A stretch of DNA of 64,000 nucleotides. Source: Gammaproteobacteria bacterium (lineage in GTDB: Bacteria; Pseudomonadota; Gammaproteobacteria; Acidiferrobacterales; Sulfurifustaceae). Shown here piece by piece: positions 9,731 to 22,950 of this stretch. The stretch is taken from assembly GCA_029863005.1 (NCBI GenBank), contig JAOTWF010000004.1, forward strand, positions 1-64,000, written 5' to 3'. Under the pieces are notes generated by a model that was given only the letters and a program-made list of their open reading frames with translations, made no database searches and had not been told where the DNA came from. Each line of letters starts with the position of its first letter. The first letter of the stretch is position 1. Both the position numbers and the translations under genes were made by a program.

Positions 9731-10186
9731 ATGAAACCCGCAACCATTCTTCTGATTCTCGGATTAATCGCCCCCCTCTTTGCGGGAGCGCAGGATACGG
9801 CATCGCTTGAGCAGATGCGTCAGGCGGCCGCGCGCGGCAGCGATGCCGCACAACTGGAAATGGGCATCCTGTATGAGTTCGGCTACAACATGCCGAAAAA
9901 TGAAATCAACGCGCTCGCCTGGTATCAAGTATCCGCCGAACGGGGCAATGCTCTCGCGGCCAAACGCCGTGATCTTCTGAAAGCGAAGATGAAGCCGGAA
10001 GATATCGAGGCCGCCAACAAGCTGGCGCGCGAACTGGTTTCCGGGAAAACCGGAAACGCAGCAGAAGCCTCTCCGGCTGCCGACAAGCCACCGGATACCG
10101 TTGGCACACCGCCTCCTTCCGAACCGGCAGGGGAGAAGCCAGCCGCTCCCAATGCCGCCGGAGAAAAACCGCCCTCCTCTCCCTGA
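9731..10186 (+). CDS. Exported Sel1-repeat-like protein
   Basis: The 151-residue product begins with a signal peptide (ILLILGLIAPLFAGAQ, cleavage near residue 20). About one and a half Sel1/TPR-like helical units follow: AARGSDAAQLEMGILYEFG and NEINALAWYQVSAERGNALA. The C-terminal 40 residues are Pro/Ala/Glu rich and probably unstructured. Sel1 repeats normally mediate protein contact in the periplasm. It sits between parB and the ATP synthase operon with its own likely promoter, and looks like an insertion into the conserved block. Specific function unknown. Confidence 0.75.
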   Translation: MKPATILLILGLIAPLFAGAQDTASLEQMRQAAARGSDAAQLEMGILYEFGYNMPKNEINALAWYQVSAERGNALAAKRRDLLKAKMKPEDIEAANKLARELVSGKTGNAAEASPAADKPPDTVGTPPPSEPAGEKPAAPNAAGEKPPSSP

Positions 10187-10225
10187 TTCGTTGTCACCCT
10201 GACGTCAGGTCGCCCTCTCCTCGCT

Positions 10226-10240
10226 CTGGTCAGGGACCAG
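10226..10240 (+). terminator. Hairpin after the Sel1-like gene
   Basis: A perfect 6-bp stem CTGGTC-AGG-GACCAG lies 40 bases after the stop codon. It lacks a T-tract, so intrinsic termination is doubtful. Confidence 0.25.
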
Positions 10241-10344
10241 TGCCAGCGGGTAACATACCTCCCCGCTGCCCGCCGCCGTGCGGCGTACATAAAAACTAAA
10301 GGGTGTCGATTGGCAATGGGCACCCTCAATAGTGGAGTGAACCA

Positions 10345-10797
10345 ATGCTTGTCAAAGACATTATGACCACCGCTGTTCGTTCCGCACGCCCGGAAGACCC
10401 GATCCGAGAAATTGCCGCAACCATGTGCTTGCACAAATTCGCCGGCCTTCCAGTGGTGGATGCCGCTGGCAAGATTGTGGGGGTAATTTCGGAAAAGGAT
10501 ATATTGCATGGGATGTTTCCCAAATTCGAGGACCTCGTCACCAGCTCGGGCCTGGTGGATTTTGAGGCGCTCGAGCGCGAGTATCAGGACGTGGTGAACC
10601 TCAAGGTGCGCGATGTCATGAGCCAGAAGATCATCAAAGTGGATCCGGAAATGCCGGTGCTGAAGGCCGCCTCCATCATGTTTCGCCACCGCATCCGTCG
10701 TGTCCCGGTGCAGGAGGATGGCAGGCTCGTCGGGATTATCAGCATCGGTGATGTACACAAGGCCATCTTCAAGCAAAACCTGACGAAGCTCGATTGA
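10345..10797 (+). CDS. Two-CBS-domain protein
   Basis: The 150-residue protein consists of a CBS (Bateman) pair and nothing else. The first repeat runs from VKDIMTTAVRSARPEDPI to GVISEKDILHGMF and the second from VRDVMSQKIIKVDPEMPV to GIISIGDVHKAIF. A 35-residue linker separates them. Such pairs usually bind adenine nucleotides (AMP, ATP or SAM) and regulate a partner protein. The gene lies just before the ATP synthase operon, which makes an energy-sensing role conceivable but unproven. An imperfect hairpin (AGGGTG/CACCCT, about 10299-10325) lies in the leader. Confidence 0.85.
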   Translation: MLVKDIMTTAVRSARPEDPIREIAATMCLHKFAGLPVVDAAGKIVGVISEKDILHGMFPKFEDLVTSSGLVDFEALEREYQDVVNLKVRDVMSQKIIKVDPEMPVLKAASIMFRHRIRRVPVQEDGRLVGIISIGDVHKAIFKQNLTKLD

Positions 10798-11026
10798 GCT
10801 CGCAATAATTCGTTTTTATCGGCGCATTACTTTTGTTGGATCTGGAAGGAGCCGTGTTTATGCTGCGCGGTGACATGATGCCCGCGTACGGCAGTCGGGT
10901 AACCACGAGTGATCGTGTTTGTTATATACAGCAATAACGAATACTTTCGCTGTATTTTTCTAGAAGTTAACATATAGTTTGTGCGGGTTCATTTGGGGCT
11001 CAGGACTTCACTCTCTTTCGCTTACG

Positions 11027-12516
<1,490 letters not shown>

Positions 12517-12562
12517 CCGCCGCATTAACCGAACGGTCTTTATTACAGTCAGGAGCCTGCGC

Positions 12563-13033
12563 ATGAACATAGGCATTACTTTAATCGGACAAATGCTCAG
12601 CTTTGCGCTGTTCGTCTGGTTGACGATGAAATTTATCTGGCCGCCGCTGATGCGGGCCATGGAGCGGCGCCGGCAGACCATTGCCGACGGGTTGGCGGCC
12701 GCCGAACGCAGCAAGCTCGATCTTGAGCTGGCGCAGAAAAAGGCCGGCGAACTGTTGCACGAGGCACGCGAGCAGGCCGCGGACGTACTCATGGAAGCCG
12801 CCAAGCGCGCTTCCGGGATCATGGACGAGGCCAAGTCCCAGGCGCGCGCCGAAGGCGAGCGTCAGTTCCTGGCCACCCGCGCCGAGATCGACCTCGAGGC
12901 CAACCGTGCGCGCGAGCATTTGCGTACGGCCGTGGCGGAGCTGGCCGTGGCCGGGGCCACGCGCATCCTCGAAAAGGAGATCGACCGCAACGCGCATGCG
13001 AAGCTGCTCGACTCCGTCGTGGCGAAACTCTAG
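12563..13033 (+). CDS. atpF: ATP synthase Fo subunit b
   Basis: The 156-residue stator subunit has one N-terminal membrane helix (ITLIGQMLSFALFVWLTMKFIW). A long charged alpha-helix rich in Ala, Glu, Arg and Lys follows and dimerises along the stalk. It is the usual gammaproteobacterial length. AGGAG precedes the ATG, and atpH starts two bases after its stop. Confidence 0.96.
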   Translation: MNIGITLIGQMLSFALFVWLTMKFIWPPLMRAMERRRQTIADGLAAAERSKLDLELAQKKAGELLHEAREQAADVLMEAAKRASGIMDEAKSQARAEGERQFLATRAEIDLEANRAREHLRTAVAELAVAGATRILEKEIDRNAHAKLLDSVVAKL

Positions 13034-13035
13034 CG

Positions 13036-13572
13036 ATGGCGGAACGTCGCACCACGGCTCGTCCCTACGCCGAAGCCGCTTTCGCGCTCGCGCGCGATGC
13101 CCGGCGGCTCAAGCCCTGGTCCGAGATGCTCGCCCTGCTCGCCATTGTCGTGGGCGATGCCAGTATGCAGCGCCTGCTCGATGACCCGCGCCTGCCGCGC
13201 GAGCGTGTCGCGGCGCTTATCATTGAAATCGGCGGCAAGCATCTCGATGTCGCGGCGCAAAACTTTGTGCGCCTGCTGGCGGAGAATCGCCGCCTGGGAC
13301 TGCTGCCCGAAATCGTGGCGCTCTACGAAATGCGGCGGGCCGAGGCTGAGGCGATCGTTGACGCGGACGTGACCTCGGCCTACGCCCTGTCCGACGCCGA
13401 ACAGCGAAAGATTGGCGAGGCACTTAAGCGCCGACTGGGACGTGAAGTGCGCATCACCGCGCACGTTGACGCGTCACTGCTGGGCGGCATAGTTATCCGG
13501 GCGGGCGATCTCGTGATCGACGGTTCCGTGCGCGGGCGCATCGCGGCGCTGGCGACACATCTGAATTATTGA
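13036..13572 (+). CDS. atpH: ATP synthase F1 subunit delta
   Basis: The 178-residue delta subunit links the b stalk to the top of the alpha/beta hexamer. Diagnostic segments are the N-terminal [14 protein letters not shown], the central [18 protein letters not shown], and the C-terminal [24 protein letters not shown]. It is tightly packed with atpF before and atpA after. Confidence 0.96.
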   Translation: MAERRTTARPYAEAAFALARDARRLKPWSEMLALLAIVVGDASMQRLLDDPRLPRERVAALIIEIGGKHLDVAAQNFVRLLAENRRLGLLPEIVALYEMRRAEAEAIVDADVTSAYALSDAEQRKIGEALKRRLGREVRITAHVDASLLGGIVIRAGDLVIDGSVRGRIAALATHLNY

Positions 13573-13591
13573 AATATTGGGATATCCGATG

Positions 13592-15133
<1,542 letters not shown>

Positions 15134-15136
15134 GCC

Positions 15137-16009
15137 ATGGCCGTCGGCAAAGAAATACGCAAGAAGATCAAGTCAGTCCAGAACACTCAGAAAATCACGA
15201 GTGCGATGGAAATGGTCTCGGCCAGCAAGATGCGCCGCGCCCAGGAGCGCATGCAGGCCGCACGCCCGTACGCGACCCGGATCCGTCACGTGATCCAGCA
15301 TGTGCACGAGGGGCACACGGAATATCGCCATCCGTTTACGGTCGAGCGCGAGGCCAAACGCGTGGGGGTGATCGTGGTCACCTCCGACCGCGGTCTGTGT
15401 GGCGGTCTGAATACCAATCTGTTGCGCAGTGCGCTGCAGGAAATGAAGGGTTGGCGAGACCGGGGCCTCGAGATGGAGGTCTGCAACATCGGCACCAAGG
15501 GTTTCGTCTTCTGCAAGCGCTTCGGTTTTCCGATTGTTTCGCATGTGTCGCACCTCGGGGACACGCCGCGGCTCGAAGACCTGATCGGTACAGTCAAGGT
15601 CATGCTCGATGCTTACACGGGGGGCCGGCTTGATCGCCTGTTTGTCGTGTACAACCGTTTCGTCAACACCATGACGCAAAAGCCGCTACTGGAACAGCTG
15701 CTGCCGTTGCCACCGGTGCCGGAGCAGGAAGCCAAAGAATTGAAGCACTACTGGGACTATCTGTACGAACCCGAGAATGCCCCCGAACTGCTGGATGACC
15801 TTATTACCCGCTACATCGAGTCGCAGATCTATCATGCGGTGATCGAGAATCTCGCCTGCGAACAGTCGGCGCGCATGGTGGCGATGAAGGCCGCGAGCGA
15901 CAACGCCAGCGCGCTCATCGACGATCTCCAGCTCGTGTACAACAAGGCGCGCCAGGCCGCGATCACGCAAGAAATCTCGGAGATCGTCGGCGGGGCGGCG
16001 GCGGTGTAA
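15137..16009 (+). CDS. atpG: ATP synthase F1 subunit gamma
   Basis: The 290-residue central rotor shaft has the N-terminal helix [20 protein letters not shown] and the C-terminal helix [15 protein letters not shown], which form the coiled coil. [13 protein letters not shown] is the hallmark of the globular part. It starts 3 bases after atpA. Confidence 0.97.
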   Translation: MAVGKEIRKKIKSVQNTQKITSAMEMVSASKMRRAQERMQAARPYATRIRHVIQHVHEGHTEYRHPFTVEREAKRVGVIVVTSDRGLCGGLNTNLLRSALQEMKGWRDRGLEMEVCNIGTKGFVFCKRFGFPIVSHVSHLGDTPRLEDLIGTVKVMLDAYTGGRLDRLFVVYNRFVNTMTQKPLLEQLLPLPPVPEQEAKELKHYWDYLYEPENAPELLDDLITRYIESQIYHAVIENLACEQSARMVAMKAASDNASALIDDLQLVYNKARQAAITQEISEIVGGAAAV

Positions 16010-16033
16010 CGAATTTATCATTCAAGGTATTGA

Positions 16034-17410
<1,377 letters not shown>

Positions 17411-17435
17411 CGCACAAATGCAAGGGAACAGAACC

Positions 17436-17861
17436 ATGGATGCCTTGACCATGCACGTCGACATTGTTTCCGCCGAGAAGGAGATTTTCTCCGGTCTGGC
17501 GGAGATGCTGGTAGCGACCTTGGTAACGGGCGAGGTTGGTATTCTACCGCACCACACGCCGCTGCTGGCGCGCATGAAGCCGGGCGAGGTGCGCGTGAAG
17601 ACGCCCACCGAGGAACTCACGTTCTATGTCTCGGGTGGCATGCTCGAGGTGCAGCCGCACGTGGTCACGGTACTGGCCGACACCGCGCTGCGCGCCAAGG
17701 ACATTGACGAGGCCGCCGCGCTCAAGGCCAAGGAAAGCGCCGAGGAAGCGCTCAAGAACCGCAAGGCCGACATCGACTACGCCAAGGCCCAGGCCGAGCT
17801 GGCCGAGGCTATCGCACAACTGCGCGCTATCAAGAAACTTCGCGAACGCGCCCACAAGTAA
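17436..17861 (+). CDS. atpC: ATP synthase F1 subunit epsilon
   Basis: I use the ATG at 17436 ([20 protein letters not shown]), preceded by AAGGGAACAG, which gives 141 residues, close to the E. coli length of 139. The beta-sandwich motif [22 protein letters not shown] and the C-terminal helical hairpin (residues 90-138) are clear. Epsilon couples to the c-ring and inhibits ATP hydrolysis. It is the last gene of the operon. Confidence 0.95.
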   Translation: MDALTMHVDIVSAEKEIFSGLAEMLVATLVTGEVGILPHHTPLLARMKPGEVRVKTPTEELTFYVSGGMLEVQPHVVTVLADTALRAKDIDEAAALKAKESAEEALKNRKADIDYAKAQAELAEAIAQLRAIKKLRERAHK

Positions 17862-17890
17862 GCAGTATCCGTTAATCTTATTTTCATTTC

Positions 17891-18376
17891 ATGACTACCG
17901 TCGTCACCAAAAACAAGGTTGTTTCTCTCATTTACGTGGTGCGTAACGAGAAGGGCGACATTTTTGAGTACCGCGACCTGCCGGTATCGTACGTGCACGG
18001 TTCCGGCGCGGATCTCTTTCCCAAGATCGAGCAGTCGCTCGAGGGACACGCCGTCGGTGACCGGGTGTCGGTGCAGCTGTCGCCGGGCGAAGCCTTCGGC
18101 GAGCGCGACCCCAAGCTCACCTTCACCGACGATATCGAGAATGCGCCGCCCGAACTGCGCCGCATCGGCGCCGAGTTCGAGGCACAAAACGCCAAGGGCG
18201 AAAGCATCATGCTTACCGTGACGCGCATCGAAGATGACAAGATCACAGTGGACGCCAACCACCCGCTGGCCGGCCAGACCATCAACTTCGAGGTGACGGT
18301 AAAGGACATTCGCGATGCCACCCCCGAGGAAATCCGCAACGGCCGCCCCGCGAGCGACATTCCAACATTGCAATAA
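17891..18376 (+). CDS. FKBP-type peptidyl-prolyl isomerase, SlyD-like
   Basis: The 161-residue protein has the SlyD arrangement: an N-terminal FKBP half (VVSLIYVVRNEKGDIFEYRD, SYVHGSGADLFPKIEQSLEGHAVGD), the inserted flap region (EAFGERDPKLTF to VTRIEDDKITVDANHPLAG), and the closing LAGQTINFEVTVKDIRDAT. It lacks the His/Cys-rich metal-binding tail of E. coli SlyD, so it is expected to act as a folding chaperone/isomerase without the strong nickel role. It lies between atpC and glmU, which are usually closer neighbours. Confidence 0.9.
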   Translation: MTTVVTKNKVVSLIYVVRNEKGDIFEYRDLPVSYVHGSGADLFPKIEQSLEGHAVGDRVSVQLSPGEAFGERDPKLTFTDDIENAPPELRRIGAEFEAQNAKGESIMLTVTRIEDDKITVDANHPLAGQTINFEVTVKDIRDATPEEIRNGRPASDIPTLQ

Positions 18377-18433
18377 CCTCGGCGTCGATAATTTCCTATA
18401 GTTAACGGATATGATGAAGGCTACGTCCTGACC

Positions 18434-19807
18434 ATGGCCGTCCCCCTCGAAATCGTTATCCTCGCCGCCGGCCAAGGCAAGCGCATGTATTCCGACCGCC
18501 CCAAGGTGCTGCACGAGCTCGCGGGCCGGCCGCTGCTGGCGCATGTGCTCGCTACCGCGCGCGCCTTAAAGCCGGCCGCCATCCATGTGGTGTACGGGCA
18601 CGGCGGCGAGGCGGTACGCGCGGCCAATCCGGAGCTTGGCATAACGTGGGTGCATCAGGCTGAGCAGCAAGGCACCGGCCATGCCGTGGCCCAGGCCATG
18701 CCTGGGGTCGCCAATGAGTCCACGGTGCTGGTGCTTTACGGCGATGTCCCCTTGATCCGCCCGCAGACCCTGAAGAAATTGCTTTCCGCCGCCGGCACCG
18801 GGCTCGCCCTGCTCACCACGGAACTCCCCCATCCCGGGCCTTACGGGCGCATCCTGCGCAATGCTGCCGGGCAGGTGACCCGCATTGTGGAAAGCAAGGA
18901 TGCCACGCCGGATGAGGCTAAGGTGCGCGAGGTCAATACCGGGTTTCTTGCCGTCCCGGCGGGAAAACTCAAGAAATGGCTCTCGCGCCTTAAGAATCAC
19001 AACGCCCAGGGCGAGTACTATCTGACTGATATAATTTCCATAGCGGTGGCGGAAAAAGTGACGATCATTACCCGCCTCCCCGGCGACATCGCTGAAATCC
19101 TCGGGGTCAACAGCAAAGCGGAGCTTGCCCAAGTGGAGCGCATGTATCAGAAACAGCAGACCGAAAAGCTCATGCAGCAGGGCGTGACCCTGCGTGATCC
19201 CGCGCGCCTCGACGTGCGTGGCGAACTCACCTGCGGGCGCGACGTGGTGATTGATGTCAATGTCATTTTCGAGGGCAAGGTCCGGCTTGGCGACCGCGTG
19301 CAGGTCGGGCCGAACAACGTCATCCGCGACAGCACCGTGGGCAGTGGCACCGTCATTCTCCCGAACTGCGTGATCGAGGAGACCGACATCGGTGCCGATT
19401 GCCGCATCGGCCCGTTCGCGCGGCTGCGCCCCGAGACCCATTTGGCGGCGCACGTCCATGTCGGCAACTTTGTCGAGGTGAAGAAATCCGACGTGGCCGA
19501 AGGCAGCAAGATGAATCACTTAAGCTACATCGGCGACACCAGCATCGGGCGCAACGTCAACATCGGCGCCGGCACCATCACCTGCAATTATGACGGCGCG
19601 AACAAACATCGAACAATTATCGGCGACAACGTTTTCGTCGGCTCGAACACGGCCCTGGTGGCCCCGGTGACCGTGGGCGAAGACGCCACCATCGGCGCCG
19701 GCTCGGTGATATCGAAAGACGCCCCGGCCGGCGAGCTCACGCTCACGCGCGCCCCGCAGACGACCAAGCCGGGCTGGAAGCGGCCGGTCAAAAAAGCGAA
19801 AAAATAA
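18434..19807 (+). CDS. glmU: Bifunctional UDP-GlcNAc pyrophosphorylase / glucosamine-1-phosphate acetyltransferase
   Basis: GlmU makes UDP-GlcNAc for peptidoglycan and LPS. The 457-residue product has the N-terminal uridylyltransferase motif LAAGQGKRMYSDRPKVLHEL and GYGR-like PGPYGRILR. The left-handed beta-helix acetyltransferase half starts near residue 250, with NFVEVKKSDVAEGSKMNHLSY and GAGTITCNYDGANKH. It is followed 15 bases later by glmS, so the two consecutive amino-sugar enzymes are encoded together. Confidence 0.98.
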   Translation: MAVPLEIVILAAGQGKRMYSDRPKVLHELAGRPLLAHVLATARALKPAAIHVVYGHGGEAVRAANPELGITWVHQAEQQGTGHAVAQAMPGVANESTVLVLYGDVPLIRPQTLKKLLSAAGTGLALLTTELPHPGPYGRILRNAAGQVTRIVESKDATPDEAKVREVNTGFLAVPAGKLKKWLSRLKNHNAQGEYYLTDIISIAVAEKVTIITRLPGDIAEILGVNSKAELAQVERMYQKQQTEKLMQQGVTLRDPARLDVRGELTCGRDVVIDVNVIFEGKVRLGDRVQVGPNNVIRDSTVGSGTVILPNCVIEETDIGADCRIGPFARLRPETHLAAHVHVGNFVEVKKSDVAEGSKMNHLSYIGDTSIGRNVNIGAGTITCNYDGANKHRTIIGDNVFVGSNTALVAPVTVGEDATIGAGSVISKDAPAGELTLTRAPQTTKPGWKRPVKKAKK

Positions 19808-19822
19808 CCCGAGGTTTTCCCC

Positions 19823-21658
19823 ATGTGTGGCATTGTCGGCGCGGTGGCGCAGCGAAACGTGGTCCCGATTCTGGTCGAGGGGCTAAAGCGCCTGGAGTAC
19901 CGAGGCTACGATTCCGCGGGGCTGGCCGTCCTTGGCGACGGTGGTTCCGAGCGCCTCGATCGCGTGCGCGCGGTCGGCAAGGTCAAGGTGCTGGAGGAAT
20001 CCCTGCAGCAACTGCAAACCGAGGGCCAGACCGGCATCGCCCACACCCGCTGGGCCACCCACGGCATCCCGAGCGAGGACAACGCGCACCCGCACGTGAG
20101 TCACGGCGTCATTGCCGTGGTGCATAACGGCATTATCGAAAACCACGAAGCGCTTCGGAAAAAGTTGCAGCAGGAGGGTTATGAATTCAACTCCCAGACC
20201 GACACCGAGGTGGTCGCGCACCTGGTGCATCATCATCTGAAGAAAGAAAAAGACCTGTGCCGGGCGGCCATCGCCACGATTCATGAACTGGAGGGAGCGT
20301 ATGCGCTCGGGATCATCAGCCGTGCCGAGCCGCATCGCCTGATCGCGGCACGCAAGGGCAGCCCACTCGTGGTCGGTGTTGGGATCGAGGAGCATTTCAT
20401 CGGCTCGGACGTGCTGGCGCTGGCCCCGGTGACGCGCAACGTGATTTATCTTGAGGACGGCGACGTGGCCGATCTGCGCCGGGCCGACTACACGATTTAC
20501 AATTCCGACGGGAAAAAGGTCGAACGGCCGGTGCACGTCTCCGAGGCCTCGGCCGATGCGGTTGACCGTGGCCAGTACCGCAACTTCACCGAGAAGGAGA
20601 TTTTCGAGCAGCCCAAGGCCGTGGCCGACACGCTCGAAGGACGCCTTGGCAAGCACCGCATCCTGGAAGAGGCCTTTGGCGTCACCGCCGGGCAGATCTT
20701 CAACGAAACCCAGGCGGTGCAGATCATCGCCTGCGGCACCAGCTTTCACGCCGGCTCCGTGGCGCGCTACTGGATCGAGAGCCTCGCCGGCCTGCCCTGT
20801 AATGTTGAGATCGCCAGCGAATACCGCTACCGCAAGCACGTGGTCCTCCCGGGCACGCTGGTGGTGGCGATCTCGCAGTCGGGCGAGACGGCCGACACGC
20901 TCGCGGCCCTGCAACTGACGAAGAAGCTCGGTTACGGACATTCGCTTGCCATTTGCAACGTGCCGGAATCCTCCCTGGTGCGGGAGTCCGAATTGACGCT
21001 CCTCACCCGCGCCGGGCCGGAGATCGGGGTGGCCTCCACCAAGGCCTTCACCACCCAGCTCACCGCCCTGCTGCTTCTGACCATCGCGCTCGCGCGTCGG
21101 CACGGATTAACGCCGGAGAAGGAAAAGCAGCTGGTAGAGGAACTGGAGCAACTGCCGGGACGCATCCAGAAGGTGCTGGAGCTGAACGAGGAAATTCATC
21201 AGCTTTCGCAGCGCTTCGTCGATAAGCAGCACGCCCTGTTCCTCGGGCGCGGCGTGCACTACCCCATCGCCATGGAAGGCGCGCTGAAACTGAAGGAAAT
21301 CTCCTACATTCACGCCGAATCCTACGCCGCCGGGGAATTAAAGCATGGGCCCTTGGCGCTGGTGGACGCCAGCATGCCGGTCGTGGCCGTCGCACCGAAC
21401 GACGATCTGTTGGAGAAGTTGAAATCGAACCTTCAGGAAGTCCGCGCCCGCGGCGGCGAGCTGTACGTGTTCTCGGTCAAGGGCACCGGGGTGCGCGCCG
21501 GCAACACCATCAAGATCCGCATGCCCGAGGTGGGCGAGACCACCTCGCCCATTCTCTATACCGTGCCGCTGCAGCTGCTGGCGTATTACGTCGCGCTCGC
21601 CAAGGGCACCGATGTCGATCAGCCCAGGAACCTGGCGAAATCCGTGACGGTGGAATAG
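19823..21658 (+). CDS. glmS: Glutamine-fructose-6-phosphate aminotransferase
   Basis: GlmS converts fructose-6-phosphate and glutamine to glucosamine-6-phosphate. The 611-residue protein begins MCGIVGAV with the catalytic Cys2 of the glutaminase domain (also HTRWATHG and [10 protein letters not shown]). Two SIS isomerase domains follow, with [18 protein letters not shown] and the C-terminal [12 protein letters not shown]. No ribozyme or obvious leader regulator is visible in the 15-base gap after glmU. Confidence 0.98.
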   Translation: MCGIVGAVAQRNVVPILVEGLKRLEYRGYDSAGLAVLGDGGSERLDRVRAVGKVKVLEESLQQLQTEGQTGIAHTRWATHGIPSEDNAHPHVSHGVIAVVHNGIIENHEALRKKLQQEGYEFNSQTDTEVVAHLVHHHLKKEKDLCRAAIATIHELEGAYALGIISRAEPHRLIAARKGSPLVVGVGIEEHFIGSDVLALAPVTRNVIYLEDGDVADLRRADYTIYNSDGKKVERPVHVSEASADAVDRGQYRNFTEKEIFEQPKAVADTLEGRLGKHRILEEAFGVTAGQIFNETQAVQIIACGTSFHAGSVARYWIESLAGLPCNVEIASEYRYRKHVVLPGTLVVAISQSGETADTLAALQLTKKLGYGHSLAICNVPESSLVRESELTLLTRAGPEIGVASTKAFTTQLTALLLLTIALARRHGLTPEKEKQLVEELEQLPGRIQKVLELNEEIHQLSQRFVDKQHALFLGRGVHYPIAMEGALKLKEISYIHAESYAAGELKHGPLALVDASMPVVAVAPNDDLLEKLKSNLQEVRARGGELYVFSVKGTGVRAGNTIKIRMPEVGETTSPILYTVPLQLLAYYVALAKGTDVDQPRNLAKSVTVE

Positions 21659-21900
21659 GTTGGTTCGGCCTGCGGCCGCATGTATTTCTTACAGCACCCC
21701 TCGCTTGAGGACAATATTTCATCCATCAGGATTCAAGTCGTGCCGGGGAAACGGTCCGACAGTGATCCGCGACACCTGCCCGTGAAATCGTGCTGTACAA
21801 AATCGAAAAGAAAATGTAAGTTGCGAGCTGAAAGAGCTGTCTACGAAGTGGTGACGTTGTGGTTGCGTAGTATTCGGCCCAGGATCAGGAGAACGACTCC

Positions 21901-22734
21901 ATGGCAGCTGTACGCAAGCTTCCTCTGTCAAAAACACTGCTTACGAAAATTCAACAGCACGTCAAGCTGCATTGCGAAGTTTTCTCGTCTGATAGTGTAG
22001 ATCTTGAAACCTTCGGACAAATCCCCGGCGCTAACGCCCCCACGTACACCGCAACCTGGCCGATTCAAGAGGCGTTTGAATATTTTCATCACCTGGAGGT
22101 GGGACGTTTAACTGGCACGGTTTTCAAGGTTTTGATACCTGATTATTTCGAGATAGGTTCCCATCAAACTTCCCTCTCGTTCAGTTTCACCATCGACGAT
22201 CGCATCCGCTCGGAGTTGCCGGCCATGCTCGATGTCTACGCCCAGATATACGATGCGGAAAGCCGTTTGCGTTTTTTTCTCCATCAGAAGTTATTGACGA
22301 AATACGGCGCGAATTTCGTCCTTCACTTGCCGAAAAAAGTCCGGGATCGCATCGAATTCGAGAAGTTGCGCGAGCGCCCTTACGTCATTGATCCCCTTCG
22401 CGGCGAACTGGCGTACGTTTACTTGAGCGATCTGAAGCGGATCATTGACGCCAACGAGGAGTTTGTGGCGGACAATCAGATTCGCTTGGTCCTACTGCAA
22501 AAAATCGAATATCTCAATTCCATCCGTCATCTCGCTTCGCACAATAACCTGATTCTGCCATCAGAAATCATGCACATCCGGGATCACTGCGAGCTCATCC
22601 GCCTGATCATCGGAACCGGGACGCTCGGCCTCACTCCTTTTACTCCCACTCCCGCCGGTTCAATAACAGACTCTCGCCCCGCGCAACCCAAAACTGCGGC
22701 CAATACGATCGAACTCGAAACCGAGTTAGTTTGA
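21901..22734 (+). CDS. Swt1/HEPN-like protein of unknown role
   Basis: The 277-residue protein has an N-terminal region of about 110 residues without recognisable motif. An all-alpha segment follows whose pattern resembles Swt1-type HEPN domains: ESRLRFFLHQKLLTKYG (120-136), LPKKVRDRIEF (143-153), YLSDLKRIID (174-183) and SIRHLASHNN (207-216). The last holds R209-x4-H214, matching the catalytic R-x(4-6)-H motif of HEPN ribonucleases. The C-terminus is a Thr/Pro-rich tail. Composition is visibly lower in GC than glmS and uvrD on either side, suggesting acquisition. HEPN proteins are frequent in phage defence and toxin systems, but no partner antitoxin gene is adjacent. Confidence 0.6.
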   Translation: MAAVRKLPLSKTLLTKIQQHVKLHCEVFSSDSVDLETFGQIPGANAPTYTATWPIQEAFEYFHHLEVGRLTGTVFKVLIPDYFEIGSHQTSLSFSFTIDDRIRSELPAMLDVYAQIYDAESRLRFFLHQKLLTKYGANFVLHLPKKVRDRIEFEKLRERPYVIDPLRGELAYVYLSDLKRIIDANEEFVADNQIRLVLLQKIEYLNSIRHLASHNNLILPSEIMHIRDHCELIRLIIGTGTLGLTPFTPTPAGSITDSRPAQPKTAANTIELETELV

Positions 22735-22950
22735 CTATTCAAAAAGGGGATGGATGGGTGAAAATTTAATCACTCGTCTGTTTTTTACTAAAGTTCTGTT
22801 TCCGTTGTCCGCCGCAACGACACCAATTCTCTGGGCGTATGTCCCGGGGCGGCGGAATTCCTCAGCGGGTTTGAATCCGAGCCCGTGTTGAATGCTCCCG
22901 CCGGGGGTGATTATCCGCGAATTGCGCGCCATCTCTGGTAAAATCCGGCG

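Noticed and set aside
19808-19822. glmS ribozyme or leader riboswitch
   Set aside because: Only 15 bases separate glmU and glmS, too short for any such element.
19883-21103. Minus-strand frame of 406 codons opposite glmS
   Set aside because: Antisense shadow of a clearly intact glmS.
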